The position numbers were made by a program, and so were the translations under genes. The notes beneath the pieces are model-generated. The model was not told the DNA's origin. It saw nothing but the letters and a program-made list of their open reading frames with translations, and did not search any database. Positions 35,230 through 43,192 of a stretch of 64,000 nt of DNA are shown here, piece after piece. The first letter of the stretch is position 1; every line of letters starts with the position of its first letter. The stretch is from Bacteroidota bacterium (GTDB lineage Bacteria; Bacteroidota; Bacteroidia; Bacteroidales; CAIWKO01), in NCBI GenBank assembly GCA_037133915.1, contig JBAXND010000009.1:43890-107889 (forward strand), read 5' to 3'.

Positions 35230-37131
35230 GTGGATATTCGCCAGATCCTGCTAAAATATTGGGGGTATTCCCGTTTCAGGCCATTGCAGGAAGATATCAT
35301 CAATGCTGTTTTGGAGAATCGAGATACGCTCGCACTGCTGCCTACAGGTGGAGGGAAATCCATTTGTTATCAGGTTCCCGCACTCGCGCGCGAAGGCGTT
35401 TGTATTGTCGTTTCGCCTTTGATTGCGCTCATGAAAGATCAGGTGTTGAACCTGAAAAATCGTGGCATCAATGCCGCAGCTATCTATTCCGGAATGAGCC
35501 GTTCAGAAATGGATATCATGCTCGATAATGCCGTTTATGGCGATGTAAAATTGCTCTACCTTTCGCCCGAAAGGCTGGAAACAGAGCTCTTGCGTGAGCG
35601 TTTGAAAAAAATGAAAGTGAACCTGCTCGCTATTGACGAAGCGCATTGCATCTCTCAATGGGGCTATGATTTCCGTCCGCCATATCTTAGAATAGCTGTC
35701 ATTCGTGAGTTGCTTCCCGGTGTTCCGGTACTTGCCCTTACAGCAACTGCCACGCCCGATGTGGTGAATGATATTCAGGAGAAATTAGGATTCAAAACCA
35801 AAAATGCGCTGAGCAAAAGTTTTGAACGCGATAATCTGGCATACATGGTGGCTAAAGAGGAAGACAAGCTGAAACGCTTGCTCACCGTGACGAATAACAT
35901 TCAGGGTACCGGAATTGTTTACGTGCGTAACAGAAAGAAAACCCGTGAGATTGCTGAATTTCTTCAAAAAAATGGTGTAAGTGCCGATTACTATCATGCA
36001 GGTCTTGATCCTAAAACCCGCGACGCGCGGCAAAATGCATGGATGAAGAATGAAAAACGCATCATTGTTTCTACCAATGCATTCGGTATGGGCATCGATA
36101 AACCCGACGTGCGTTTTGTGGTGCACATCGATTTGCCCGATTGTCTGGAAGCCTATTTTCAGGAAGCCGGCAGGGGAGGACGCGATGAAAAAAAAGCCTA
36201 TGCCGCTTTGTTTTGGGAAGAAGCCGATATTATTGATGCGAAAAAAAATCTTGAACAATCATATCCCGACAGCGAAACACTGCGACACGTATATCAGGCG
36301 CTCGGAAATTATTTTCAACTGGCTACCGGCAGCGGACGCGATGCAACCTTTGAATTCAGCATTTCCGATTTTTGTAATTCATACAGGTTTTCGCCCGTAA
36401 TAGCCTATAGTGCGCTGAAGAGCCTGCAGCGCGACGGATACATTTTTCTTTCAGATGGCTTCAATGAAACTTCAAGGCTGCTGTTTACTGCTTCCAAAGA
36501 AGATTTATACCGCTTTCAGGTGGAGCATCCAAAATATGACGGCTTTATAAAAATGCTGCTTCGGATGTACACCGGCATGTTCAATGATTTTGTGAAAATT
36601 GATGAAGATACTATTGCCCGACGTGCCGAACAGTCCAGAGAGAATATGGTCAAAATGCTCAGGCTGTTGGTTAAATTTGGTTTGTGCCAGTACATTGAAG
36701 GAAGTGACAAACCAAAGATTACTTTTCTTACCGAACGTTTTGATGTTAAAAGCCTCAACTTTTCCGATAAAGCCACACGCGACCTTAAAGTGAATGCCGC
36801 AAAAAGACTGGATGCCATCATCGACTATATCCGCTGTGAAACTAAGTGCCGCAGCCAGTTGTTGCTCGCCTATTTTGGCGAAAAAGAAAGTAAACGCTGC
36901 GGTGTGTGCGATGTGTGTCTTGAACGGAATAAACTAAGTCTGAGTGAACTTGAGTTCAGCAGCATGATAGAATTGCTGAAGCCAATGCTAAAAGCTCAAT
37001 CCTTGACTTTAGACCAAATTGTGGATTCTCTTAAAGGAAAACAAGCTCAGAAAATCATAAGTGTTATCCGATGGCTGATAGATAATGATAAAGTCATAGT
37101 GGATGATGCCGGTTTGCACCGATGGAGATAA
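35230..37131 (+). CDS. recQ: RecQ-family ATP-dependent DNA helicase
   Basis: 633 aa from a GTG at 35230; the first residues DIRQILLKYWGYSRFRPLQ are the conserved RecQ start, so no later codon fits. Walker A LLPTGGGKSICYQ near 36, DEAHCISQWGYDFRP near 138 (motif II and aromatic loop), STNAFGMGIDKPDVR near 280, QEAGRGGRD near 312, and the zinc-binding RQC cysteines (CRSQ...CGVCDVC) near 545-562. The C-terminal HRDC domain is absent or very divergent. RecQ unwinds DNA 3' to 5' in recombination and replication repair. Confidence 0.93.
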   Translation: MDIRQILLKYWGYSRFRPLQEDIINAVLENRDTLALLPTGGGKSICYQVPALAREGVCIVVSPLIALMKDQVLNLKNRGINAAAIYSGMSRSEMDIMLDNAVYGDVKLLYLSPERLETELLRERLKKMKVNLLAIDEAHCISQWGYDFRPPYLRIAVIRELLPGVPVLALTATATPDVVNDIQEKLGFKTKNALSKSFERDNLAYMVAKEEDKLKRLLTVTNNIQGTGIVYVRNRKKTREIAEFLQKNGVSADYYHAGLDPKTRDARQNAWMKNEKRIIVSTNAFGMGIDKPDVRFVVHIDLPDCLEAYFQEAGRGGRDEKKAYAALFWEEADIIDAKKNLEQSYPDSETLRHVYQALGNYFQLATGSGRDATFEFSISDFCNSYRFSPVIAYSALKSLQRDGYIFLSDGFNETSRLLFTASKEDLYRFQVEHPKYDGFIKMLLRMYTGMFNDFVKIDEDTIARRAEQSRENMVKMLRLLVKFGLCQYIEGSDKPKITFLTERFDVKSLNFSDKATRDLKVNAAKRLDAIIDYIRCETKCRSQLLLAYFGEKESKRCGVCDVCLERNKLSLSELEFSSMIELLKPMLKAQSLTLDQIVDSLKGKQAQKIISVIRWLIDNDKVIVDDAGLHRWR

Positions 37132-37146
37132 AACAATTCCTGAATT

Positions 37147-37656
37147 TTACTTCATCTCCTTCAATATCCTGAGTGCTTCATCAACATGTTTGGTAGCTTC
37201 CGTCTGCGAATTGAAAATGTACACTACTTTTCCCGTTAAATCCACAACATAGGTAACTCTGCCGGGAATCATGCCACCGGGCACACCGAAAAGTTTACGC
37301 ACTTTATTGCCTTCATCAGCCAGAAGCGTGAAATTTAAATTGTATTTCTCGGCAAAGGCTTTATGGCTCTCAACCGACTGCCCGCTGATTCCAATAATCA
37401 GAGCACCTGCCTCTTTGAAAACATCGAAGCGGTCGCGGAAAGAGCATGCCTCTTTGGTACAACCCGGCGTATCATCGGCAGGGTAGAAGTAGATTACCAG
37501 CTTTTGCCTGCCAACAACATTGCGCAAAGCAAAGACGCTGTCGTTTTGATTCTTTAACGAGAAATCAGGAACCTGTGATCCGACTTCAACTTTTTGGGCG
37601 CTGCCACTGCACGAAATCAGCACCGATACTGATAACAGAATGAGATATTTTTTCAT
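37147..37656 (-). CDS. Bcp/PrxQ-type peroxiredoxin, exported
   Basis: 169 aa. An N-terminal lipoprotein-like signal (VSVLISC, C16) precedes a thioredoxin-fold peroxiredoxin domain: GSQVPDFSLKNQ, then YPADDTPGCTKEACSFRD with the peroxidatic cysteine and the resolving cysteine five residues later, as in PrxQ/Bcp. It reduces hydroperoxides using thioredoxin. Export to the periplasmic face is unusual for Bcp but known in Bacteroidota. The stop is 15 bp from the recQ stop in convergent orientation. Confidence 0.88.
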   Translation of the reverse strand: MKKYLILLSVSVLISCSGSAQKVEVGSQVPDFSLKNQNDSVFALRNVVGRQKLVIYFYPADDTPGCTKEACSFRDRFDVFKEAGALIIGISGQSVESHKAFAEKYNLNFTLLADEGNKVRKLFGVPGGMIPGRVTYVVDLTGKVVYIFNSQTEATKHVDEALRILKEMK

Positions 37657-37750
37657 GAATACAAAATTACAGATACCGGTAGCCCAAAGTCAAGCAATCG
37701 GTTCTGCTTGATATCACAAAAACTTAATATCACGAATAGGGTGGGCTGAC

Positions 37751-37780
37751 AAAGAAAAAGCCCCACCCAAAGGTGAGGCC
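37751..37780 (-). terminator. terminator of the cold-shock gene
   Basis: On the minus strand GCCTCACC (37772-37779) pairs with GGTGGGGC (37760-37767), one G-T pair, followed by TTTTTCTTT (37751-37759). Confidence 0.78.
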
Positions 37781-37806
37781 TAATCGAAATTTCAGGGAAA
37801 ATTAAA

Positions 37807-37998
37807 CTATGCAAGTTTAACATTGATTGCGTTTAATCCCTTTCTTCCTTCTTTTAACTCAAAGGTCACATCATCGTCTTCCTTGATCTTGTCAATGAGA
37901 TCAGTCACATGGACAAAATACTCTTTGCCTGATTCAACATCCTTGATAAATCCATAACCTTTGGATTCATTGAAAAATTTTACTTTACCTGTTTTCAT
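37807..37998 (-). CDS. cold-shock-domain protein
   Basis: 63 aa, a single cold-shock domain. RNP1 is KGYGFIKD (residues 13-20) and RNP2 is YFVHVTDL (about 28-35), the nucleic-acid-binding strands. The family melts RNA structure and acts as an RNA chaperone or antiterminator. The gene has its own promoter element (TATATTTG at 38019-38026, minus) and its own terminator (37751-37780). Codon choice looks like that of a highly expressed gene. Confidence 0.93.
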   Translation of the reverse strand: MKTGKVKFFNESKGYGFIKDVESGKEYFVHVTDLIDKIKEDDDVTFELKEGRKGLNAINVKLA

Positions 37999-38018
37999 AA
38001 TTATAAATTAAATATTGA

Positions 38019-38026
38019 CAAATATA
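38019..38026 (-). promoter_or_regulatory. -7 element for the cold-shock gene
   Basis: Minus strand TATATTTG 21 bp before the ATG; TTG occurs 15 bp upstream, shorter than usual spacing. Confidence 0.5.
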
Positions 38027-38262
38027 CGTAGTTTTTAAAAACAAGTTGCATTTTCAATAAAAAAAAATGTTAAGAAAGTGATTTTTTTTCAAATACATAT
38101 ATTATGCAATATGCCAATTATTTAACTGACCTGGTTTTCCTTAAGAATCCTTCATCGCGCTGATATTGCTCATACTGCCGCATATAATCATTAAAAATCA
38201 TAAAATATTTCATGCCCTGATTGCAGCTTTTCGATTATGGCAGCCGAAATGATAAAAGCGAT

Positions 38263-38270
38263 TATCTTTG
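38263..38270 (+). promoter_or_regulatory. -7 element for the LptF/G gene
   Basis: TATCTTTG, 21 bp before the GTG at 38292. The gap 37999-38291 holds two divergent promoters and no gene. Confidence 0.5.
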
Positions 38271-38291
38271 CATTCGTAGATTGGAAGAAAC

Positions 38292-39764
38292 GTGAAAATA
38301 CTGAGAAAATTTAAAATTAAGGAGGTGGATATTTTTATCCTCAGGTCATATCTCGGACCTATGCTTCTTACGTTTTTTATTGCTCTGTTCATTTTGCTGA
38401 TGCAGTTTCTGTGGAAATACGTCGACGATATCGTGGGCAAAGGCTTTGAATGGTACGTTATCATGCAGCTACTCTTTTATGCTTCAGCAACTTTTGTGCC
38501 GCTGGCGCTCCCGCTTGCCGTGTTGCTGGCATCGCTCATGACGTTCGGAAATCTGGGCGAACACTACGAACTGGTTGCCATAAAAGCTGCCGGAATCTCT
38601 TTTCGCCGTGCCATGATGCCCCTTGTTGTATTCTCTGTTTTGTTGAGCGCCTTTGCCTTTTATTTCTCAAACAATGTGCTTCCGGTTGCAAATCTAAAAT
38701 TCGGTACATTGCTGTATGATGTACGTGAAAAAAAACCTGCCCTGAGCATCAATGAAGGCGTTTTTTACAATGATATTGACGGTTATACGATTCGCATCGG
38801 GAAAAAGGAAGCTGATGGTGTTACACTCCACAATATTATGATTTACGATCAAACGGAAGATATGGGGAATATTAACCTCACCGTTGCGGAATCGGGCACC
38901 ATGGAAAATACACCCGATAAGCGTTTTCTGATTTTTAAATTGTTCAACGGGAATAATTATTACGAAAAACTCCGCGACGCTTCCGGTTCGCAAAAAAGAC
39001 CATTTCAGCGTACAAAATTCAAGGAAGAAATGCGGCGGTTCGACCTGTCTTCATTTAAAATGTCCCGAACCAATGAAGACCTGTTTAAAGACCATTACCA
39101 GATGCTCAATCTGGTGCAGCTTGTTGAAGCCGAAGATACGCTGCGCAAAGAATTTGTGAAAAGAGAGGAAGATACCTACAATTATATTCTGCGTAATTTT
39201 TATTTCTACACTGTAATTGATACCACGGTTTATCCGAAAGCAGATACAGCTAAAGCTTTGAAGGACGATTTTATTGCCGGATTTTCACCAAAAGAGGGGA
39301 AAGTTTTGGTTGACAGGGCGCTGAACAGCGCACGGGGTGTTAATGAACAGCTGGAGTACATTGCAAAAGATTATCAGCTTAAAAATGAAATTATTGTCAG
39401 GCATGAAATTGAATGGCATCGCAAATTTACGCTGTCAATAGCCTGTCTTATATTGTTTTTTATCGGGGCTCCACTCGGAGCAATCATCCGAAAAGGCGGG
39501 CTTGGTCTGCCTGTGGTGTTTGCAACACTGTTTTTTATTTTATTTCACATTGTCTCCATTACAGGTGAGAAAGCAGCTCGCGAAGGCGTGATGTCGGCTA
39601 TGGAAGGTATGTGGTTGGCGTCACTGATATTTTTACCTATCGGCGTATTGCTCACATACAGTGCAAGCACTGATTCGCGCATTATGAGCGGCGATTTCTG
39701 GATATCATTCTTTAAAATGATAACCGGCTTCGTGAAAGGTATTTTCGTTAAAAGAAAAAAATAG
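38292..39764 (+). CDS. LptF/LptG-family lipopolysaccharide-export permease
   Basis: 490 aa from a GTG at 38292 (MKILRKFKIKEVDIFILRSYLGPML when read as Met; the motif is the usual N-terminus of the family). Helices lie at about 20-40, 58-85, 100-120 and, after a large periplasmic beta-jellyroll region (about 130-370), at 378-400, 405-430 and 440-460. This is the YjgP/YjgQ permease that, with LptB, extracts LPS from the inner membrane. In Bacteroidota the two permeases are often encoded apart; I cannot say whether this is F or G. The downstream glycosyltransferase begins 1 bp after the stop. Confidence 0.88.
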   Translation: MKILRKFKIKEVDIFILRSYLGPMLLTFFIALFILLMQFLWKYVDDIVGKGFEWYVIMQLLFYASATFVPLALPLAVLLASLMTFGNLGEHYELVAIKAAGISFRRAMMPLVVFSVLLSAFAFYFSNNVLPVANLKFGTLLYDVREKKPALSINEGVFYNDIDGYTIRIGKKEADGVTLHNIMIYDQTEDMGNINLTVAESGTMENTPDKRFLIFKLFNGNNYYEKLRDASGSQKRPFQRTKFKEEMRRFDLSSFKMSRTNEDLFKDHYQMLNLVQLVEAEDTLRKEFVKREEDTYNYILRNFYFYTVIDTTVYPKADTAKALKDDFIAGFSPKEGKVLVDRALNSARGVNEQLEYIAKDYQLKNEIIVRHEIEWHRKFTLSIACLILFFIGAPLGAIIRKGGLGLPVVFATLFFILFHIVSITGEKAAREGVMSAMEGMWLASLIFLPIGVLLTYSASTDSRIMSGDFWISFFKMITGFVKGIFVKRKK

Positions 39765-39765
39765 C

Positions 39766-40962
39766 ATGAACATACTTCAGCTTTGTAATAAATCACCGTG
39801 GCCACCCAAAGAAGGCGGTCCCATTGCCATGCATGCCCTCACCCAAGGCCTTACGCAATTGGGACATACAGTGGATGTGTTGGCAATGAGTACTCCTAAA
39901 TATCCTGTGGCTGCCGATTCCGTTCCTGATTGCGTTGCCGGAAACTTTCACCTCGTCAAGGTCAATAACTCAGTTACCATAACCGGGGCCTTTGCCAACC
40001 TTTTCAGCAGTCGCTCCTATCATGTTACCCGATTTGTAAGCAAACGTTTTGAGATTGAACTGGTGAAGCTTTTGCAATCCCGCAATTACGACATTGTGCA
40101 GTTGGAAACAATTTTTGTTGCTCCGTACATTGATATTATCAGAAAGTATTCTACCGCCCGTATTGTGCTTCGTGCACATAATATTGAACACCTGATTTGG
40201 GAACGCATCGCAAAATCAACGGTTAATCCTGTTACCCGTAAGTACATTCGGTATTTGTCAGGAAAACTCAGCCGTTATGAGCTGTCTGTATTTAAAAATG
40301 TGGATGCCATTGCAGCCATTTCGCCTCAGGACGAAGCATTCATAAAGTCACTAAATATTGCGAAGCCATTGACTCTCGTGCCGTTTGGTGTTAGTGCCGA
40401 CAATTATCAAATACCTTCTGCCGAAGCCGAATGGCCCAGCCTGTTTCATCTCGGCTCAATGGATTGGTTTCCGAATCAGGAAGGCATGCGTTGGTTTATT
40501 ACTCAGGTGTGGCCTTTGGTACAGCGCGAATATCCTGAAATAAAACTCTATCTTGCCGGACGTAATATGCCCAAATGGCTTACCCGTAGTTCATTCCCGG
40601 GTGTTTCCGTTATCGGTGAAGTGCCCGATGCGGCTGAGTTTATGGCATCAAAAGGGGTAATGATTGTACCCCTGTTTTCAGGCAGTGGCGTTCGTATTAA
40701 AATAATTGAGGGGATGGCGCTTGCAAAACCTGTAATCTCTACTACAATTGGTGCAGAAGGCATCAACTGCAGCAACGGCGAGAATATTATTCTTGCCGAT
40801 GACCCGATTAGTTTCGTTCGCGAAATAAGAACGCTTACGCAGAATCGTGAAAAAGCAACCACCTTGGGGCTGAAGGCACGCGAACTTATTTTGCGGGAAC
40901 ACAACGCCGATATTGCCTCGGCAAAACTGGCAACTCTTTACGAAATGGCAATGTCAGTCTGA
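39766..40962 (+). CDS. glycosyltransferase, family 4/GT-B type
   Basis: 398 aa. N-terminal ILQLCNKSPWPPKEGGPIAMHAL is the donor-independent domain of GT4-like enzymes. The C-terminal nucleotide-sugar domain has FHLGSMDWFPNQEGMRWF near 228, GEVPDAAEFMASKGVMIVPL near 290, and the EGMALAKPVISTTIGAEGI segment near 320-340 that contains the E(x7)E-type donor site. No membrane helix. It lies 1 bp after the LPS permease gene, so a role in LPS core or surface glycan assembly is a reasonable inference. The sugar is not predictable. Confidence 0.87.
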   Translation: MNILQLCNKSPWPPKEGGPIAMHALTQGLTQLGHTVDVLAMSTPKYPVAADSVPDCVAGNFHLVKVNNSVTITGAFANLFSSRSYHVTRFVSKRFEIELVKLLQSRNYDIVQLETIFVAPYIDIIRKYSTARIVLRAHNIEHLIWERIAKSTVNPVTRKYIRYLSGKLSRYELSVFKNVDAIAAISPQDEAFIKSLNIAKPLTLVPFGVSADNYQIPSAEAEWPSLFHLGSMDWFPNQEGMRWFITQVWPLVQREYPEIKLYLAGRNMPKWLTRSSFPGVSVIGEVPDAAEFMASKGVMIVPLFSGSGVRIKIIEGMALAKPVISTTIGAEGINCSNGENIILADDPISFVREIRTLTQNREKATTLGLKARELILREHNADIASAKLATLYEMAMSV

Positions 40963-40981
40963 CAATCAAAGATAAAGTATA

Positions 40982-42187
40982 ATGAAAAATAGATTTTTAT
41001 TTTTACTCGCAATCCTTTCGATGTGTGTAACGCTGCCTGCGGTTACACACGCGCAGATAAACCGTTTGCTGCCCATTGCTGCCCGTTTGCAATGGGATAA
41101 TGCCAATGGATATTGTGGTGAGGAATCGATTCAGATGTGTGGATTATATTTCGGTAATTATATTTCGCAGGACGTGGTTCGGACCGTTGCTGGCGGCGAG
41201 CTGTTGATAGGTGTTAACGACGTTGCAGCTCTGAATGCCTTTTCATTCAACTGCGAAGAATGGGATTTTGATAATCAGGTAACACCACAATACCAAAATT
41301 ATTTGGTGTGGGTTAAAGAACATCTGTATAACTATTCGCCTGTGATAATTACTGTATTTGTACAGGGCATGAGTGATCCGGATTATGATCACATCATTCC
41401 TGCAATCGGCTTTAATGCTGCAACTTCGAACTCATATAGCGACGCTGATCAGCTTATTTTTCATGATTGCTATGCCGCAACCCCTTACACACGTTCCTTT
41501 GTCTCGATGTGGGATACCCGCAGTATGAACGGCAACGGAGCCACTTACGAGTATTGCATTCCTAAAAATGTAGATTATGGTTGTGCCGTCACGGGCATTA
41601 AAGACCCACAAAGTAAATGCAAGCCGGTGCGTCTCACTCTTAACCGCTGGGACGAACCCAATGTAACACTGGGCGAACCCGCCGAATCCATGACTGCCAC
41701 CATTACCATAGAATCACTTACCGCCGGACAGCAATACGCATTACTGAGGTACAATAACTACACCCAGGTTCCTGCCACTGATTTTAATCCAGCAGGTGCA
41801 GGCAGTGTCGTTTATTTTACGGCTGCGGACTCAACCAAAACACTCAGCGATAATTTTATGTCGAACACTGCTGTTTTCTACCGTTGTGTGGAATACACCT
41901 ACAATGGAACAGAAGAACAAAAAATTACAAACGACCTGAATCTTTCTGTGTATCCGAACCCGGTCAATCGCAGCAGCAGATTATATTTTACCCTGAATGA
42001 AGCACAGAATGTGACAATGGAATTATTCGATGTGAATGGGCGCCTTGTGGAGAATATAATAAATTCGGAATTTGAAGCCGGGGAACATCAGATTGCCTTA
42101 AACACGGATGATCTGCCGGAAGGTGTTTATTATTGCAGAATGATATCGAAAGATAATTGCAGGGTGTTGAGGATAATGAAAAATTAA
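40982..42187 (+). CDS. secreted C39-like peptidase-fold protein with type IX sorting domain
   Basis: 401 aa. Signal peptide 1-25. The domain at about 30-210 contains WDNANGYCGEESIQM (C45) and YDHIIPAIGF (H137), a Cys/His pair spaced as in peptidase_C39_2/papain-like folds, so it may be a cysteine protease; the third catalytic residue could not be placed. Residues 215-310 form a beta-rich domain. The C-terminal about 80 residues (LSVYPNPVNRSSR through GVYYCRMIS and a final basic tail) are a type A Por-secretion sorting domain, so the protein is exported by T9SS and anchored or released at the surface. Located 19 bp after the glycosyltransferase. Confidence 0.78.
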   Translation: MKNRFLFLLAILSMCVTLPAVTHAQINRLLPIAARLQWDNANGYCGEESIQMCGLYFGNYISQDVVRTVAGGELLIGVNDVAALNAFSFNCEEWDFDNQVTPQYQNYLVWVKEHLYNYSPVIITVFVQGMSDPDYDHIIPAIGFNAATSNSYSDADQLIFHDCYAATPYTRSFVSMWDTRSMNGNGATYEYCIPKNVDYGCAVTGIKDPQSKCKPVRLTLNRWDEPNVTLGEPAESMTATITIESLTAGQQYALLRYNNYTQVPATDFNPAGAGSVVYFTAADSTKTLSDNFMSNTAVFYRCVEYTYNGTEEQKITNDLNLSVYPNPVNRSSRLYFTLNEAQNVTMELFDVNGRLVENIINSEFEAGEHQIALNTDDLPEGVYYCRMISKDNCRVLRIMKN

Positions 42188-42298
42188 TAATTAGTAATTA
42201 ATAATTATTCACCTTTAACCCCTTCGGGGTAACAATGCGAAATCGTAATATAATTTTTCAGCCTTAAGCTTTCACCCTTTAGCCTTCGCCTATATTTT

Positions 42299-42350
42299 GA
42301 CTCACGACTCACGATCCGTCAGGAGACGGATTTCGGCTTCGCCTCAACTC
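42299..42350. repeat. exact 52-bp duplicated block, copy 1
   Basis: Identical to 58167-58218. It contains the hairpin ATCCGTC-AGGA-GACGGAT (42314-42331). The gap 42188-42382 holds only this and the 7-nt repeat that follows it. Confidence 0.85.
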
Positions 42351-42384
42351 TTGACTCTTGACTCTTGACTCTTGACTCACGACT
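42350..42384. repeat. heptanucleotide tandem repeat next to mntP
   Basis: Four CTTGACT units then CACGACT, running into the mntP stop codon (42383-42385, minus strand). The same 7-nt family occurs at 58218-58273. Confidence 0.75.
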
Positions 42385-42940
42385 AATACAGATGGCTTAA
42401 TAGTATTTTGACACCTATCCCGATAAGGATAATGCCGCCGATAATTTCCATGCGTTTGCCGAATCTGCTGCCGACTTTTTTTCCGAAAAGCATCCCAATC
42501 ATTGAAACCAGAAAAGTTACGAATCCAATAATCAGGATTGAAAGATAAATATTCATTTGTATCATGGCAAAACTTACGCCTACCACAAGAGCGTCTATGC
42601 TCGTAGCAATAGCAATACCAAGCATTACAGTAAGTTTAAGCGGATTGAAACTGCTTTCTTCTTTATCTTTTTTGAAACTCTCAAGAATCATTTTTATTCC
42701 GAGAACCGAGAGCAGTCCAAAGGCAATCCAATGGTCGTAATTGCTGATGTAAGAAGCCACCTGCGAACCTGCGAACCACCCGGCAAACGGCATCAAAGTT
42801 TGTAGAATGGCCATTACCAAAGCAAATCGTACACCTTGCCAGAACCGTATGTTGTTTACAACTAAACCGGTTGACACCGAAACCGCAAAGGTGTCGGCCG
42901 ACAACCCAATAGCAATAAGTATAATAGAAAGAAGGTCCAT
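42383..42940 (-). CDS. mntP: MntP-family manganese efflux pump
   Basis: 185 aa from the ATG at 42940; the open frame continues upstream to 42997, but 185 aa is the normal MntP length. Six membrane helices in two similar halves, each with an acidic residue in the membrane: GLSADTFAVSVSTG near residue 12 and IATSIDALVVGVSF near 115. MntP exports Mn2+ and protects against manganese stress. No yybP-ykoY riboswitch fold could be recognised in the short upstream region 42941-43192, which shows no other gene. The gene is convergent with the C39-like gene. Confidence 0.88.
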   Translation of the reverse strand: MDLLSIILIAIGLSADTFAVSVSTGLVVNNIRFWQGVRFALVMAILQTLMPFAGWFAGSQVASYISNYDHWIAFGLLSVLGIKMILESFKKDKEESSFNPLKLTVMLGIAIATSIDALVVGVSFAMIQMNIYLSILIIGFVTFLVSMIGMLFGKKVGSRFGKRMEIIGGIILIGIGVKILLSHLY

Positions 42941-43151
42941 TTTTCGGAATAATATCTGTACGCGTTTATAACCCGAAATCAGCGGCGAAATTAGCAATTA
43001 TTACCAATTAAGCATCGCGGAGGCAGATTTCAACCTTCGGCCTGAACAGTGTTTGACGTATCTTTTATCTCACAGGGAAGCATTTAGAGTGATAAATATC
43101 TGTTTCTGATTATTATTTAGAATTGTTTTAATTTATGCAGTGTATTGATTG

Positions 43152-43159
43152 TATATTTG
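43152..43159 (+). promoter_or_regulatory. -7 element for the 722-aa secreted protein
   Basis: TATATTTG, 33 bp before the ATG at 43193. No -33 element at normal spacing. Confidence 0.5.
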
Positions 43160-43192
43160 TGCTTGATTATATATTAACTTAATTACACTGAG

